DNA of 64,000 nucleotides, taken from contig NC_134905.1 of assembly GCF_041734735.1 (NCBI RefSeq), forward strand, positions 11,927,214 to 11,991,213, in the 5' to 3' direction. This DNA is from Babylonia areolata. Lineage: Eukaryota > Mollusca > Gastropoda > Neogastropoda > Buccinidae. The notes under the pieces are model-generated. The model was not told where the DNA came from. It did not search any database and worked only from the letters and a program-made list of their open reading frames with translations. Below are positions 53,570 to 64,000 of the stretch, piece by piece. Each line of letters starts with the position of its first letter. The stretch's first letter is position 1. Both the position numbers and the translations under genes were made by a program.

Positions 53570-54185
53570 TCTCTGGGGGTCTCTCGTTGTCTCCGATATT
53601 CTTTGTTGTCTCTTGTTCTCTCTGAGAGTCTCTGGTTCTCTCTCTCTGTTGTCTCTGGGGGCCTCTAGTTTCTCTGGGGGTCTCTGGTTGTTTCTGAGGG
53701 TCTCTGGGGGATGGGGGGAGGTCTCTGAGGGTCCCTTAGGGTCTCTGGTTGTCTCTGAGGGTCTGTGAGGGTCTCTGGTCGTCTCTGAAGGTCTCTGGTT
53801 GTCTCTGAGGGTCTCTGGTTGTCTCCGAGGGTCCCTAAGGGTCTCTGGTTGTCTCTGAGGGTCTCTGGGGGTGAGGTAGGGGGTCTCTGAGGGTCTGTGA
53901 GGGTCTCTGGTCGTCTGTGAGGGTCCCTGAGGGTCTCTGGTTTTCTCTGAGGGTCTCTGGTTGTCTCTGAGGGTCTCTGGTCGTCTCTGAAGGTCCCTGA
54001 GGGTCTCTGGTTGTCTCTGAGGGTCTCTGGTCGTCTCTGACGGTTCCTGATGGTCTCTGGTTGTCTCTGACGGTCCCTGAGGGTCTCTGGTTGTCTCTGG
54101 CGGTCTTTGGGGGTTCTCTGAGGGTCTCTGGGGGGTCTCTGAGGGTCTCTTTATGGTTGTCTCTGAAGGTCTCTGACTGTCCCAC
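53570..54185 (+). repeat. 20-bp minisatellite, about 30 copies
   Basis: Consensus close to GAGGGTCTCTGGTTGTCTCT, made of two related 10-base halves, with GG-rich interruptions at 53705-53725 and 53865-53885. On the minus strand it reads as an open frame of RPSETTRDPQ-type repeats, which is not taken as a gene. Confidence 0.9.
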
Positions 54186-54228
54186 AGGCTATGTCTGATG
54201 CCCTTAGGTTTTTAATCAGTTTGCGTAT

Positions 54229-54262
<34 letters not shown>

Positions 54263-55049
54263 CACACACACACTGGCACCCCCCTCCCACCCCCACCCCA
54301 CCCACACACACACACACAGAGTTTACATGTGAAGATTTGTGTAGTAGTCCCTTGTTTCCTTGATTCCCTGGGTGTTGGTCAGGCTTGGAACATTCCATGT
54401 CGTGTGTGTTTGGATCCAGTGTGCTGTTCTATGACCCAGATTTCTTTTAACCACAGAGCACGTTTCAACACATCGGCACAAAGTCGTATTTTGACGGTAA
54501 TACGGTTTTAATTCATTTTGTGGATCAACTAACTGCAGTTATTTAATTGTTGATAATACCAAATAAAATAACGCTAACAGTAAGATAGGATATTATCAAA
54601 TACCGGCTTCTTGTGGTTTTGTTACGATCTGACACAGCTGGAAAAACGGAGATGAAAACATGGAAAGCTCGGAGCTTTGATACAGATCTATATATGATAT
54701 GCAGGAGAATGCGCGCCCGATTCACCGACTATGATTTTGACGAAAGATCCGGACAGCTGGTATATAGACATGTATTTATACATAGTCCTCACCCTCTCCC
54801 TTCCCACCAATCAGGTTTTCGGTTTTCTTCTTGTAGTTTTAAAATCAGCAGAAATCACACGTGAGCCATAAAAGATTTGCCTCTGTTTGTTTGTTTGTTT
54901 GTTTATTCATTATTATCTAGTTAGTTAGTTTTCATATTCTTTTCTCTATTTATGGTACTCAAGGGCTCCAACCACTGGAAATGGAATTCTTTCCTGGATT
55001 TGGCTTTTATCTGTTCTCGTGACAATTATAAATGTCCTCAATTTTGGCT
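54186..55049. other. Intergenic; CA tract, then nothing recognised
   Basis: CA tracts at 54231-54271 and 54302-54318. The remaining 54320-55049 has no coding similarity; a short GTTT run is at 54885-54905. Confidence 0.5.
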
Positions 55050-55815
55050 TCACCCAACTTATGTCTTCAAATTAAGACTGGCCTTAGGCAACTCTTGTCT
55101 AAGTTCATTCTGGTTGCGGGCAACGGTGTCTAAATGTTCTGATGTTGTTCTGATGCAGCCACATCGTGTCTTTAAGGCTGGCTTCAAACAACTCGTGTCT
55201 TTAAAACTGGTTCCAGGCAACTCGTGTCTTTATGACTGGTTCCAGGCAACTCGTGTCTTTATGACTGGTTCCAGGCAACTCGTGTCTTTAAGATTGGTTC
55301 CAGGCAACTAGTGTCCTAATTACTGGTTCCAGGCAACTAGTGTCTTTAAGACTGGTTCCAGGCAACTCGTGTCCGTAAGACTGGTTCCAGGCAAGTCGTG
55401 TCTTTAAGACTGGTTCCAGACAACTCGTGTCCGTAAGACTGGTTCCAGGCAACTCGTGTCTTTATGACTGGTTGCAGGCAACTCGTGTCTTTATGACTGG
55501 TTCCAGGAACTCGTGTCCGTAAGACTGGTTCCAGGCAACCAGTGTACTTTGAGACTGGTTTATGGCAACTCGTGTCTTCATGACTGGTTCCAGACAACTC
55601 GTGTCCGTAAGACTGGTTCCAGGCAACTCGTGTCTTTATGACTGGTTCCAGGCAACTCGTGTCTTTAAGACTGGTTCCAGGCAACTCGTGTCTTTAAGAC
55701 TGGTTCCAGGCAAGTCGTGTCTTTAAGACTGGTTCCAGGCAACTCGTGTCCGTAAGACTGGTTCCAGGCAACCAGTGTACTTTGAGACTGGTTTATGGCA
55801 ACTCGTCTCTTTGAG
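55050..55815 (+). repeat. 29-bp minisatellite, about 25 copies
   Basis: Unit close to AACTCGTGTCTTTAAGACTG followed by GTTCCAGGC. The left part (55050-55180) holds strongly diverged units, the centre nearly identical ones, so the array seems to have grown outwards from an older edge. A 112-codon minus-strand open frame over it is repeat-made. Confidence 0.9.
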
Positions 55816-55834
55816 ACTCTCTCTCTCTCTCTTC

Positions 55835-55882
<48 letters not shown>

Positions 55883-55932
55883 TAACTGAGTGCATGGGTG
55901 TGTGTATGTGTGCGTGAGCGAGTAAGTATGGA

Positions 55933-55986
<54 letters not shown>

Positions 55987-56015
55987 TGTGTGTGTTTGTG
56001 TAAGTGTGTATTATA

Positions 56016-56049
<34 letters not shown>

Positions 56050-56067
56050 GAGAGCGAGTAAGTATGG

Positions 56068-56101
<34 letters not shown>

Positions 56102-56233
56102 GTGTGTATTATAGTGTGTGTGTGTGTGTGTGTGTGAGTAGTGAGTGTGAGTGCATGTCTGTACGTGTGTGTGTATGTGTGTGTGTGCGTGCGAGCGTGC
56201 GTGCGTGCGTGTGTGTGTGTGAGTGAGTAGTGA

Positions 56234-56274
<41 letters not shown>

Positions 56275-56280
56275 TGAGGA
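55835..56280. repeat. Large compound GT microsatellite
   Basis: Several GT tracts separated by short AGTAAGTATGGATG- and AGTGTGTATTATAG-like spacers that themselves recur (55921/56049 and 56000/56101), so the block has duplicated in segments of about 100-130 bases. Confidence 0.9.
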
Positions 56281-56606
56281 AGTGTGTATGTGAGAGAGAG
56301 AGAGAGAGGGGGGGGAGAGAGAGAGAGAGAGCTATTTGGCAAAACGTGGTGCACCGACAAATCGCTCACTACACCTCCGCTCTCTCTCGCTCTGGCACCC
56401 TTCTCCCCTCCCCACCCTCCATCCTCGGGTGACACCTCCTCCACCCGCCCCCTCGTGGTGACTGACAAATGTTCACAACAACTCTGTCCCCAAGCCCACC
56501 CTTGTCCCCGTCACCACCACCTTGCGCCCCCCCCCCCCCAGCCCCCATCCCCTCCCGAACCTTCCATACGTCTCTGTCCACTGCCCTGCACACCTCCCCA
56601 GCTCAC
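56281..56606. other. GA tract and C-rich spacer between microsatellites
   Basis: GA repeat at 56291-56331, then a C-rich stretch to 56606. Open frames on either strand are compositional. Confidence 0.5.
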
Positions 56607-56616
56607 CAACACCCTT

Positions 56617-56658
<42 letters not shown>

Positions 56659-56791
56659 ACACACACACACACACACATACACACACACACAAGCACGTAC
56701 AAACACAAGCACGCACACACACACACACACACAAGCACGTACAAACACAAGCACGCACACACACACACGCACGCACGCACGCACACACACA

Positions 56792-56836
<45 letters not shown>

Positions 56837-56942
56837 GCACGTACAAACACAAGCACGCACACACAGACACACACACACACATGCACGCACGCATACAGAC
56901 ACACACACACACACACACGCACGCACGCGCGCGCGCGCGCAT
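56607..56942. repeat. CA-rich compound microsatellite, 336 bases
   Basis: CA tracts with interspersed copies of ACAAGCACGTACAAACAC (56690, 56730 and 56834), ACGC runs and a terminal GC run (56930-56940). Open frames of several hundred codons over it are artefacts. Confidence 0.95.
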
Positions 56943-58145
<1,203 letters not shown>

Positions 58146-59132
58146 ATGATGGACAGCAACGATACTTACTGTCCAGCCCAGGCTGCGACAGAAGAGGCCT
58201 CCGTCTTTCCCCCATCTTCTGACTGGAAGACCACAACCCGCCACCCACCGCTGTTACCCCCAATCAACAGTCGCCATCTTCTCAACGTTCCCGACAACGC
58301 CTCTGACGACATCAGTGACGTCACCGTCAACACAACTGTGACGAATTTGCTGACAACTGAGGCAAAATCTAGTTGTGTGATGAGCGACGCTGGCTCAAAG
58401 TTAGTCTCTGGTGACGTAAACTTGAATCTTTTGACTCGTGACGCCTGCTTCAATCTTGCGAACAAAGACGCAAACGGCAGTCTCATGATCAGCGAAGCAA
58501 ACTTTAATACTGTGACCAGTGACTCGACATTTTCTCTTGTGATCAGTGATGGAAGAAGTAATGAACGTGATATCAATGCTCTCGTTCCGTACACCACTGA
58601 AAAATCTGGACAGCGAGCATTGAACGAAACAGAGACTGATATCAACAAATCTAATCACACACACAAAATCGGCGAGAAAATAAACAGTACAAGTGAGGTA
58701 GACATTCACCTCCCAACTCTCTACGATTCGATCTCCCCCAGCAAAACAAACTACTCTTCACCAGCCCAAACACACCTCTTCTCTTCCGACATCACCAACA
58801 AAACTAATGACGAATTACACAAAATACGCTCCTATTCCCTCTCCTCTGACAACACCAACAAAATTGATGACCAAATGCACGACAGACATCACGGAGATTT
58901 TCAATTCTCGAACAAAATTTATGACGCAACACTCAACGAGTCGAACTTGTACCAGAACAAGAACGAGGCTAACGATGAAAAAATGAAAGTGAAAACGAGA
59001 CGAAGCCGGAGAAATTTTAGCCTGGATCAACTGAGGGAACTGGAAGGACTGTTTGCAAGGACCCAGTATCCTGATGCCTGCATGAGGGAGGAGGTCAGCC
59101 ATCGACTGGGACTTTCTGAGGTCAGAGTGCAG
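58146..59132 (+). CDS. Homeobox gene exon 1
   Basis: Two ATGs (58146 and 58149) open the frame; the first was chosen. An in-frame ATG at 58119 lies inside a GT microsatellite and is rejected. The donor is GTGCAG followed by GTTAGT. The exon end is also the first unit of a 43-bp tandem array that fills the next 670 bases. Confidence 0.85.
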
Positions 59133-61344
59133 GTTAGTGACCAATCATAACGATGGAAGCAAGGTCAGAGTGCAGGTTAGTGACCAATCATAACGATGGA
59201 GGCAAGGTCAGAGTGCAGATTAGTGACCAGTCATAACGATGGAGGCAAGGTCAGAGTGCAGGTCAGTGACCAGTCATAACGATGGAAGCAAGGTCAGAGT
59301 GCAGGTCAGTGACCGATCATAACGATGGAAGCAAGGTCAGAGTGTAGGTTAGTGACCGATCATAACGATGGAAGCAAGGTCAGAGTGCAGGTCAGTGACC
59401 GATCATAACGATGGAAGCAAGGTCAGAGTGTAGGTTAGTGACCGATCATAACGATGGAAGCAAGGTCAGAGTGCAGGTTAGTGACCAATCATAACGATGG
59501 AAGCAAGGTCAGAGTGTAGGTTAGTGACCGATCATAACGATGGAAGCAAGGTCAGAGTGTAGGTTAGTGACCGATCATAACGATGGAAGCAAGGTCAGAG
59601 TGCAGGTTAGTGACCAGTCATAACGATGGAAGCAAGGTCAGAGTGTAGGTTAGTGACCGATCACAACGATGGAAGCAAGGTCAGAGTGCAGGTTAGTGAC
59701 CAGTCATAACGATGGAAGCAAGGTCAGAGTGTAGGTTAGTGACCGATCACAACGATGGAAGCTAGGTCAGAGTTCTGGCCAGTGACCAATAATAATGTGT
59801 ATATGATAGTCAATCATGAACAGCAGAACAGCAGAGCAGGCATCTGCTGTCCTGACTATCTTGGCTAGAATTTGATTAAATAACGGAGTGTGTATTGCCA
59901 GAGTTACACCCCCACTCTCGCGGCCAAGAGGGTTTTAGGAAAGTCAGCGTTGGGATGGTTCCCAAAGGCCGACTAGCCCCCAAGGCTGCAGCACTGAGAG
60001 CCAGTGCAATCTTGCCTCCAAATTTCAGTCCTAGTTCTTCACAAAAGACTAAGCAGTAAATGACTTCCCATTGCATTGGACCATACAGCTCTCACTTTGC
60101 TGTTGGCCAATGATAATATTGACAATCATATTGATGATGATGATGTTGATGATGGTGATAGATATCTAAATAGTCCACTTCCTTACTTTATGCTCACTGC
60201 GCTTTGCATTTGTGCATACACACACGCGCGCGCTCGCTCACTACCTCACTCACTCACGCACAAACAAAATACATAAACATTTAAAACATCTAAAACGCAC
60301 CAAAATGCACACACCAAAGTACCCACTACACATAATGACCGAAAAATAACAACAACAGAAAACATTCACAATGAAGGAAGGAAGGTCATAGTACAGGTCA
60401 CTGACTAATTGTAACGATGGAAACAAGGCTAGAGTGCAGTTCAGTGGCCAATCATGACGATGGAAAAGGTCAGAGTTCAGTCAGTGACCAGTTGTAATGG
60501 GGATCAACTTTCAGATCAACAACCAGCCGTAACGGTGAGAGTGAAGGCAAGAGAACAGGAGATTCAATGCCGTTGAAGATTTTTCCTTCAATGTTCGTGT
60601 ACTGTAACCCCCACGTTCACTCGTACACAGGCACGGGTGAGCTTTTACGTGTATGACCGTTTGTACCCGCAATGCAGGCAGCCACGCTCCGTTTCCTGAG
60701 GTGCGCATGGATTATGGAAACTTAAACGTGCGTATTTTTATCTTCTGCTTTTGTACACACACAAAGGGGATTAATGCAATAACAGATCACATAATGATTA
60801 GAGATTGGGAAAAGCTCCACCAGACTGACCAACGCACAGTCAGGCCTTGAGTGCATACTTATATATGTGTGTCAAACAGGCCACAGATATACAGACACCC
60901 ACAGTGTTAGTCAGGAAAAGACGCATCTGTGAGGTGGATGACTCTATGTAGTTCCAGTCTTCCCATGGCAGTCCATAGCACACTGTGTAGTTCCAGTCTT
61001 CCTATGGCAGTCCATAGCACACTGTGTAGTTCCAGTCTTCCCATGTCAGTCCATAGCACACTGTGTAGTTCCAGTCTTCCCATGGCAGTCCATAGCACAC
61101 TGTGTAGTTCCAGTCTTCCCATGGCAGTCCATAGCACACTGTGTAGTTCCAGTCTTCCCATGGCAGTCCATAGCACACTTTGTAGTTCCAGTCTTCCCAT
61201 GTCAGTCCATAGCACACTGTGTAGTTCCAGTCTTCCCATGGCAGTCCATAGCACACTGTGTAGTTCCAGTCTTCCCATGTCTATGATACGATACAGTAGT
61301 TTGCAGTTTGCTGCCGGACATTTTACAGCCAAACTCTAATGATG

Positions 61345-61394
<50 letters not shown>

Positions 61395-61482
61395 CGCACA
61401 CGTTCGTGCACGTTTATGTTCCAGGTGTGGTTCCAGAATCGTCGAGCCAAATATCGGAAACAGGAACGTGAGTTTCAGAAAG
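58146..61482 (+). CDS. SHOX-like paired-class homeobox transcription factor, first two coding exons; 3' part off the right edge
   Basis: A nuclear DNA-binding protein by family. Exon 1 (58146-59132, 329 codons) and exon 2 (61425-61482, 19 codons plus one base) join in phase 0 between homeodomain residues 46 and 47, the classic intron site of paired-like genes. The homeodomain is residues 284-343: [43 protein letters not shown] and [14 protein letters not shown], with Gln50 and Asn51. From memory of human SHOX, 46 of 60 positions agree, better than PRRX or UNCX; changes such as Arg6 and Cys29 mark it as divergent. The 283-residue N-terminus is Ser/Asn/Asp-rich, far longer than usual for SHOX, and contains eight 9-residue repeats (residues 68-139) and a 14-residue duplication (212-225 and 232-245). 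No downstream exon was found before 64000. It could be a lineage-specific paired-class paralogue. Confidence 0.85.
58347..58562 (+). repeat. Coding 27-bp minisatellite: eight 9-residue repeats
   Basis: Residues 68-139 divide exactly into [63 protein letters not shown] and LVISDGRSN. The pattern is aliphatic-aliphatic-x-x-acidic-small-x-x-polar. The DNA units have diverged but keep the phase. Confidence 0.75.
59121..59800 (+). repeat. 43-bp tandem array that repeats the exon end and splice donor
   Basis: About 16 units; GTCAGAGTGCAG starts at 59121, 59164, 59207 and so on to 59766 (43-bp steps). The first 12 bases are the last 12 coding bases of exon 1. Each unit then carries GTTAGTGACC or GTCAGTGACC, then AATCATAACGATGGAAGCAA. 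Most units thus have a copy of the donor. Some have GTGTAG or GTGCAGATT. Confidence 0.95.
59865..60085 (-). repeat. Repeat shared in inverted orientation with 9250-9480
   Basis: The minus strand reads GGGAAGTCATTTACTGCTTA, GTCTTTTGTGAAG, GATTGCACTGG and GCAGCCTTGGGGGCTAGTCG with GCCTTTGGGA. The plus strand at 9255-9430 has GGGAAATCATTTGCAGCTTA, GTCTTTCATGAAG, AATTGCACTGGG, GTAGCCTTGGGGGCTAACTA and GCCTTTGGGA. The family is not identified. Confidence 0.6.
60086..60377. other. Homeobox intron 1, middle part, nothing recognised
   Basis: GATGAT and CACGCGCG/CTCACT-rich low-complexity sequence; no known element. Confidence 0.4.
60378..60530 (+). repeat. Diverged outlying units of the 43-bp array
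   Basis: About three units can be followed (GGTCATAGTACAGGTCACTG, GCTAGAGTGCAGTTCAGTGG, GGTCAGAGTTCAG) with the linker AACGATGGAAACAAG. They are separated from the main array by about 580 bases that include another repeat, so the array was once longer or was split. Confidence 0.7.
60600..60715 (-). mobile_element. SINE-A 3' fragment
   Basis: Reverse complement contains CCGTTT/GGTCATACACGTAAAAGC, GCCTGCATTGCGGG and GAGTGAACGTGGG-type words of the SINE-A 3' end (compare 42478-42560). Confidence 0.6.
60875..61290 (-). mobile_element. SINE-C fragment with an internal 39-bp tandem array
   Basis: CAGATATACAGACACCCACA and GAGGTGGATGACTCT lead into TGTAGTTCCAGTCTTCCCAT, GGCAGTCCATAGCACAC, corresponding to TGTGTGGTCCCAGTCTCCCC and AAGCCCACAGCACAC in SINE-C (39660-39705). 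Confidence 0.7.
60945..61285 (+). repeat. 39-bp minisatellite, about 8.7 copies, grown from SINE-C
   Basis: GTTCCAGTCT starts at 60951, 60990, 61029, 61068 and onward every 39 bases to 61263. Because 39 is divisible by 3, long open frames exist on both strands ([13 protein letters not shown] on the plus strand); they are not taken as genes. Confidence 0.95.
61345..61393 (+). repeat. GT tract just upstream of the exon 2 acceptor
   Basis: About 22 GT units end 31 bases before the exon 2 start, followed by CGCACACGTTCGTGCACG and TTTATGTTCCAG. Confidence 0.95.
61425..61482 (+). CDS. Homeobox gene exon 2 (recognition-helix exon, 58 nt)
   Basis: Acceptor TTATGTTCCAG, 19 codons [19 protein letters not shown] plus one base, donor GTAAGC. 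It carries homeodomain residues 47-60. Skipping or mis-joining it would remove the end of the recognition helix. Confidence 0.92.
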
Positions 61483-61587
61483 GTAAGCCTGTCTCTGGCA
61501 CTGTATCTGTCTCTGTAATTGTCACTGTCACTGGCACTGACTTCTTTAATCATTAGGCTGATGTGACATGCCTGACAGCATGGTTAA

Positions 61588-61763
61588 GGGTGGGTACTTT
61601 TCCGATTCCCCAGGTCAACAGATGCCACAGATTTGCTCGTGTCTGAACTCCCTTCCTCTGTGTGCGTATGCCGAAGATCAAATACGTGCGGTGAAGATCC
61701 TACCTACAATACATGTCAGTTTGGTGTGTTATAGAAAGATAGGAATATCCATCATGCACAGCC
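61588..61763 (+). mobile_element. SINE-A middle fragment
   Basis: TTTTCCGATTCCCCAGGTCA, CGAAGATCAAATACGTGCGG and GTTATAGAAAGATAGGAATA correspond to 42304-42460 of the full copy. Head and tail are missing. Confidence 0.65.
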
Positions 61764-62540
61764 CACGAGGAGGATCATTACCACCATCTTCTTTCTGTGT
61801 TGTGCGCCCACTGTCAACACTGATCATTTTGCAACGGATCCAGGGGGAATCACCCACTTTTGACAGAACAAAACATAAATGAAGGGAAGAGGAAGATGAA
61901 AAATAAAAAAAAGAAGTCATCTGATTATGTGCTAACAGTCAGGGCCACCTAACAAGATCAGTGTGTCCATTTTTCATCAGTTGCATGCAGGTCATGAAGC
62001 ACTTTTTTTTCTTTTTTTCTCTCTGGCGTATCAACATGCCTTCTTTACCGCAGTTTTTTTTCCACATGATTTTACAGATCACATGTCTATGGTGAACTAA
62101 AGACGGGATCAGAGTGCCGCAAAGGGCACGATTTCCAGTAAATGCCCACCCCAACTTTAGGGGGAAATTTGTGGAAAGAGGGGGGTGGGGTGGGAGGTGG
62201 GGGTGCGCTTTCAAGGTAGTTTCAGTACTTTTCACATTGCACATACAGGTCAGGCCTGTACATCATCGTCCCTGATACTGAATAAAGTAGTACCAACAAG
62301 CCCACGAAAAAAAGGGCGTTTAAAAAAAAATCCAAGACGGTCGTGTAAAAAGAAAACCGTTTCGTTTTTTGGGGTTTTTTTTTGCCGAAACACCGTTTTT
62401 TGTTGTTTTTGTTGTTGTTGTTGTTGTTGCTGTTGTTGTTGTTGTTCTCCAAACTGATGAAACACGTTTAGAGCAACGCCGCCGGAATCGAAGCTGTCTT
62501 TGAATCCAGGGTGTCAAGGGAAGAAATGCGTGGGGCTAAT
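61764..62540. other. Homeobox intron 2, no exon seen
   Basis: T/A-rich runs at 62001-62019 and 62370-62450 (a GTT trinucleotide run at 62401-62445). I looked for a continuation of a SHOX-like C-terminus or an OAR motif and did not find one. Confidence 0.45.
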
Positions 62541-62554
62541 GCGAGAGATCCAGT

Positions 62555-63020
62555 GCATTGTAGGCCTATTGTACTGTACTGCATTGCATTGTATTATACT
62601 GTATTGTACTGGACTGGACTGGACTGTAGCCAGCTGTTCTGTACTGTAGCTTTCTGTACTGTCACAACAGTTCTATGTGTGAAACTCAAGCTGCTCTCCC
62701 TGGGGAGAACCCGTACCCACAGTGGAGCGCCACCATTCAGAACATCTGATTGCAAACATTGTTTTGCCATCAAAGTGGACTTTTTCAGAATTTTGCCAGG
62801 GATAACTCTTTTGTTGCCGTGGGTAGTGTTACGTGCGCAAAGTCCATGCTGTACACAGGACCTCGGTCTATCGTTTCGCGCAAAAGACTAGCACCCTGAC
62901 CCCCAGTCGAGGTCTAGTGGAAGGGGAAGTAAAAATCCCGGTCCAGTGCGGGACTCGAACCGTGTACTCTCGCTTCCTAGTCGGGCACTTTACCACTGGG
63001 TTCCCGCTCCACTACTAAGG
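62555..63020 (-). mobile_element. SINE-B with an expanded TACTG tail
   Basis: The minus strand starts with a tRNA-like head (B box GGTTCGAGTCCCGC, about 62950-62965), then CCTGTGTACAGCATGG, ATCCCTGGCAAAATTCTG, AAAAGTCCACTTTGATGG and CTCCCCAGGGAGAGC-like words, and ends in a variable CAGTA-type tail (62560-62655). Confidence 0.75.
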
Positions 63021-64000
63021 GTGACTGTGGCACAAAGTGCTCTTCAGAAAAACGGTTTTTTCTGTTTCTGCAAAAGGGACGTATATCTGGCGTTCCACTC
63101 CAGCTGAGACCGATGTTCTCCATGTTTGAATCTTAAAGATTTGTGCAAAACAGCAACGGCTTGGACATGGCCACTAACAACTTTGTATCTGTGGCCCGAA
63201 TATTTGTTTGTGATTGAGTACCACCAAGGGGTTAGCTTTGGAAATGTGTAATTTCTCCTTCTGGTTGGAATCTTGCCTGGGACCGGCCTTCATGCAGCAA
63301 GTCTACCGGACATGTCCGGTTAGCACATGAAGAGGGTCACGTGACACGAGCGGCGCCTTCCACTGACTTAAACATCAGCATTTTGTGGAAACACACTGTG
63401 GAAAATAGAGCGCTGTCTAAACAGAATATACACTCGAAACATTGTTAAGATACTTTGCGGGTAATAGAATGTCTCAAGAAAAACACAGAAAACATAAATA
63501 TTATCGTTTCGAGGGGTTTTACAGTAAAAACAAAAACAAAAAAACCGTGAAACCTCCCGTGTGATATCAGCTTGAACGCCACAAATATATTTTTCTTCTC
63601 TTCTGCGTTCGTGAAATGCAGTTCCACTGAATTTTTGTGTGCATAAAACGGTACCTTTCGTATATGTAGTTTTAATATCTACGTGCTTGTTATGGGATTT
63701 GTGATGTAATTATTCGAATTTTCACATTCATAGAATGGGGTTGTATACTAAGTGTGTACATAAAGTTTGAATCGCTGCGTGGATATTACGGATTCTGTGT
63801 GCAGTATGGATTTCTACACGTAACAGGATTATTAAAAAATGTATATTGTTTGAATTTCTGCGTGTACATGGGTGGACGAGAAGAGAGGAGAAAGGAGAAA
63901 GAAAGGCAGTGCTGATGTACATACAAGTTGCTCAGTTTAACAACGCAAACATCAGGTGATAGTCGTTCACCCTTAACTCCATGGGGAATGTGAAAACAGT
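63021..64000. other. Right end of the window, nothing recognised
   Basis: Plain AT-rich DNA. GGACATGTCCGGTTAGCACA lies near 63308. No exon of the homeobox gene was recognised. Confidence 0.4.

Noticed and set aside
53835-54185. A 116-codon minus-strand frame rich in RPSETTRD repeats
   Set aside because: It is the translation of the 20-bp minisatellite, with no start context or neighbouring exons.
53570-54185. Possible CRISPR-like array
   Set aside because: Direct tandem units without unique spacers, in an animal genome.
54613-54864. An 83-codon frame with mixed composition
   Set aside because: No family resemblance, no splice context and no neighbouring coding sequence.
60907-61339. Open frames on both strands over the homeobox intron
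   Set aside because: Produced by the 39-bp array (a multiple of 3); located inside an intron.

Overview
This window looks like genomic DNA from an animal, most likely a gastropod mollusc. Evidence: spliced genes with long introns, an importin-5 gene, a paired-like homeobox gene, very dense GT/CA microsatellites, and many interspersed repeats (tRNA-derived SINEs, several LINE clades, DIRS, PIF/Harbinger, piggyBac-like and Helentron-like elements). The mollusc assignment is inference from repeat style; no species is claimed.

Only two host genes are supported. (1) On the minus strand, the first four coding exons of importin-5 (IPO5) lie at 19019-18939, 5581-5501, 1988-1796 and 1384-1282; the rest of the gene is beyond the left edge. 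Its 13.4 kb first intron holds a broken DIRS-like retroelement (7531-16543). That element in turn carries a PIF/Harbinger DNA transposon (12507-15783) whose two-exon DDE transposase reads open from start to stop. Intron 2 holds a piggyBac-like element with TTAA ends and a Helentron-like non-autonomous element. (2) On the plus strand, a SHOX-like paired-class homeobox gene starts at 58146. Exon 1 (58146-59132) and a 58-nt exon 2 (61425-61482) split the homeodomain at residues 46/47; the 3' part runs off the right edge.

Between them (19.5-57.9 kb) lies repeat territory with no recognised host gene. 19.6-24.2 kb: LINE and SINE pieces. 24.3-27.6 kb: a 3.3 kb element with inverted repeats of about 830 bp. 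28.3-36.7 kb: a probable triple nest, a Helentron-like element split by L2/CR1-type LINEs, one of which is split by an I-type LINE with a 14-bp target duplication. 36.8-41.2 kb: a minus-strand LINE between 16-bp repeats, carrying two SINE insertions with their own target duplications. 41.9-49.99 kb: nested SINEs, a LINE tail and a self-nested Helentron-like pair. 50-57.9 kb: mostly microsatellites and minisatellites.

The most unusual signal is at the homeobox gene. A 43-bp tandem array of about 16 units starts inside the last 12 bases of exon 1 and repeats the exon end plus the 5' splice donor through the first 680 bases of the intron. The same intron has a 39-bp array grown from a SINE, and a pure GT tract about 30 bases before the next acceptor. 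Elsewhere a 41-bp array has grown from the end of a LINE coding fragment. Three arrays of nearly equal period (39, 41, 43 bp), each seeded from recognisable functional sequence, suggest a common way of making tandem arrays in this genome.
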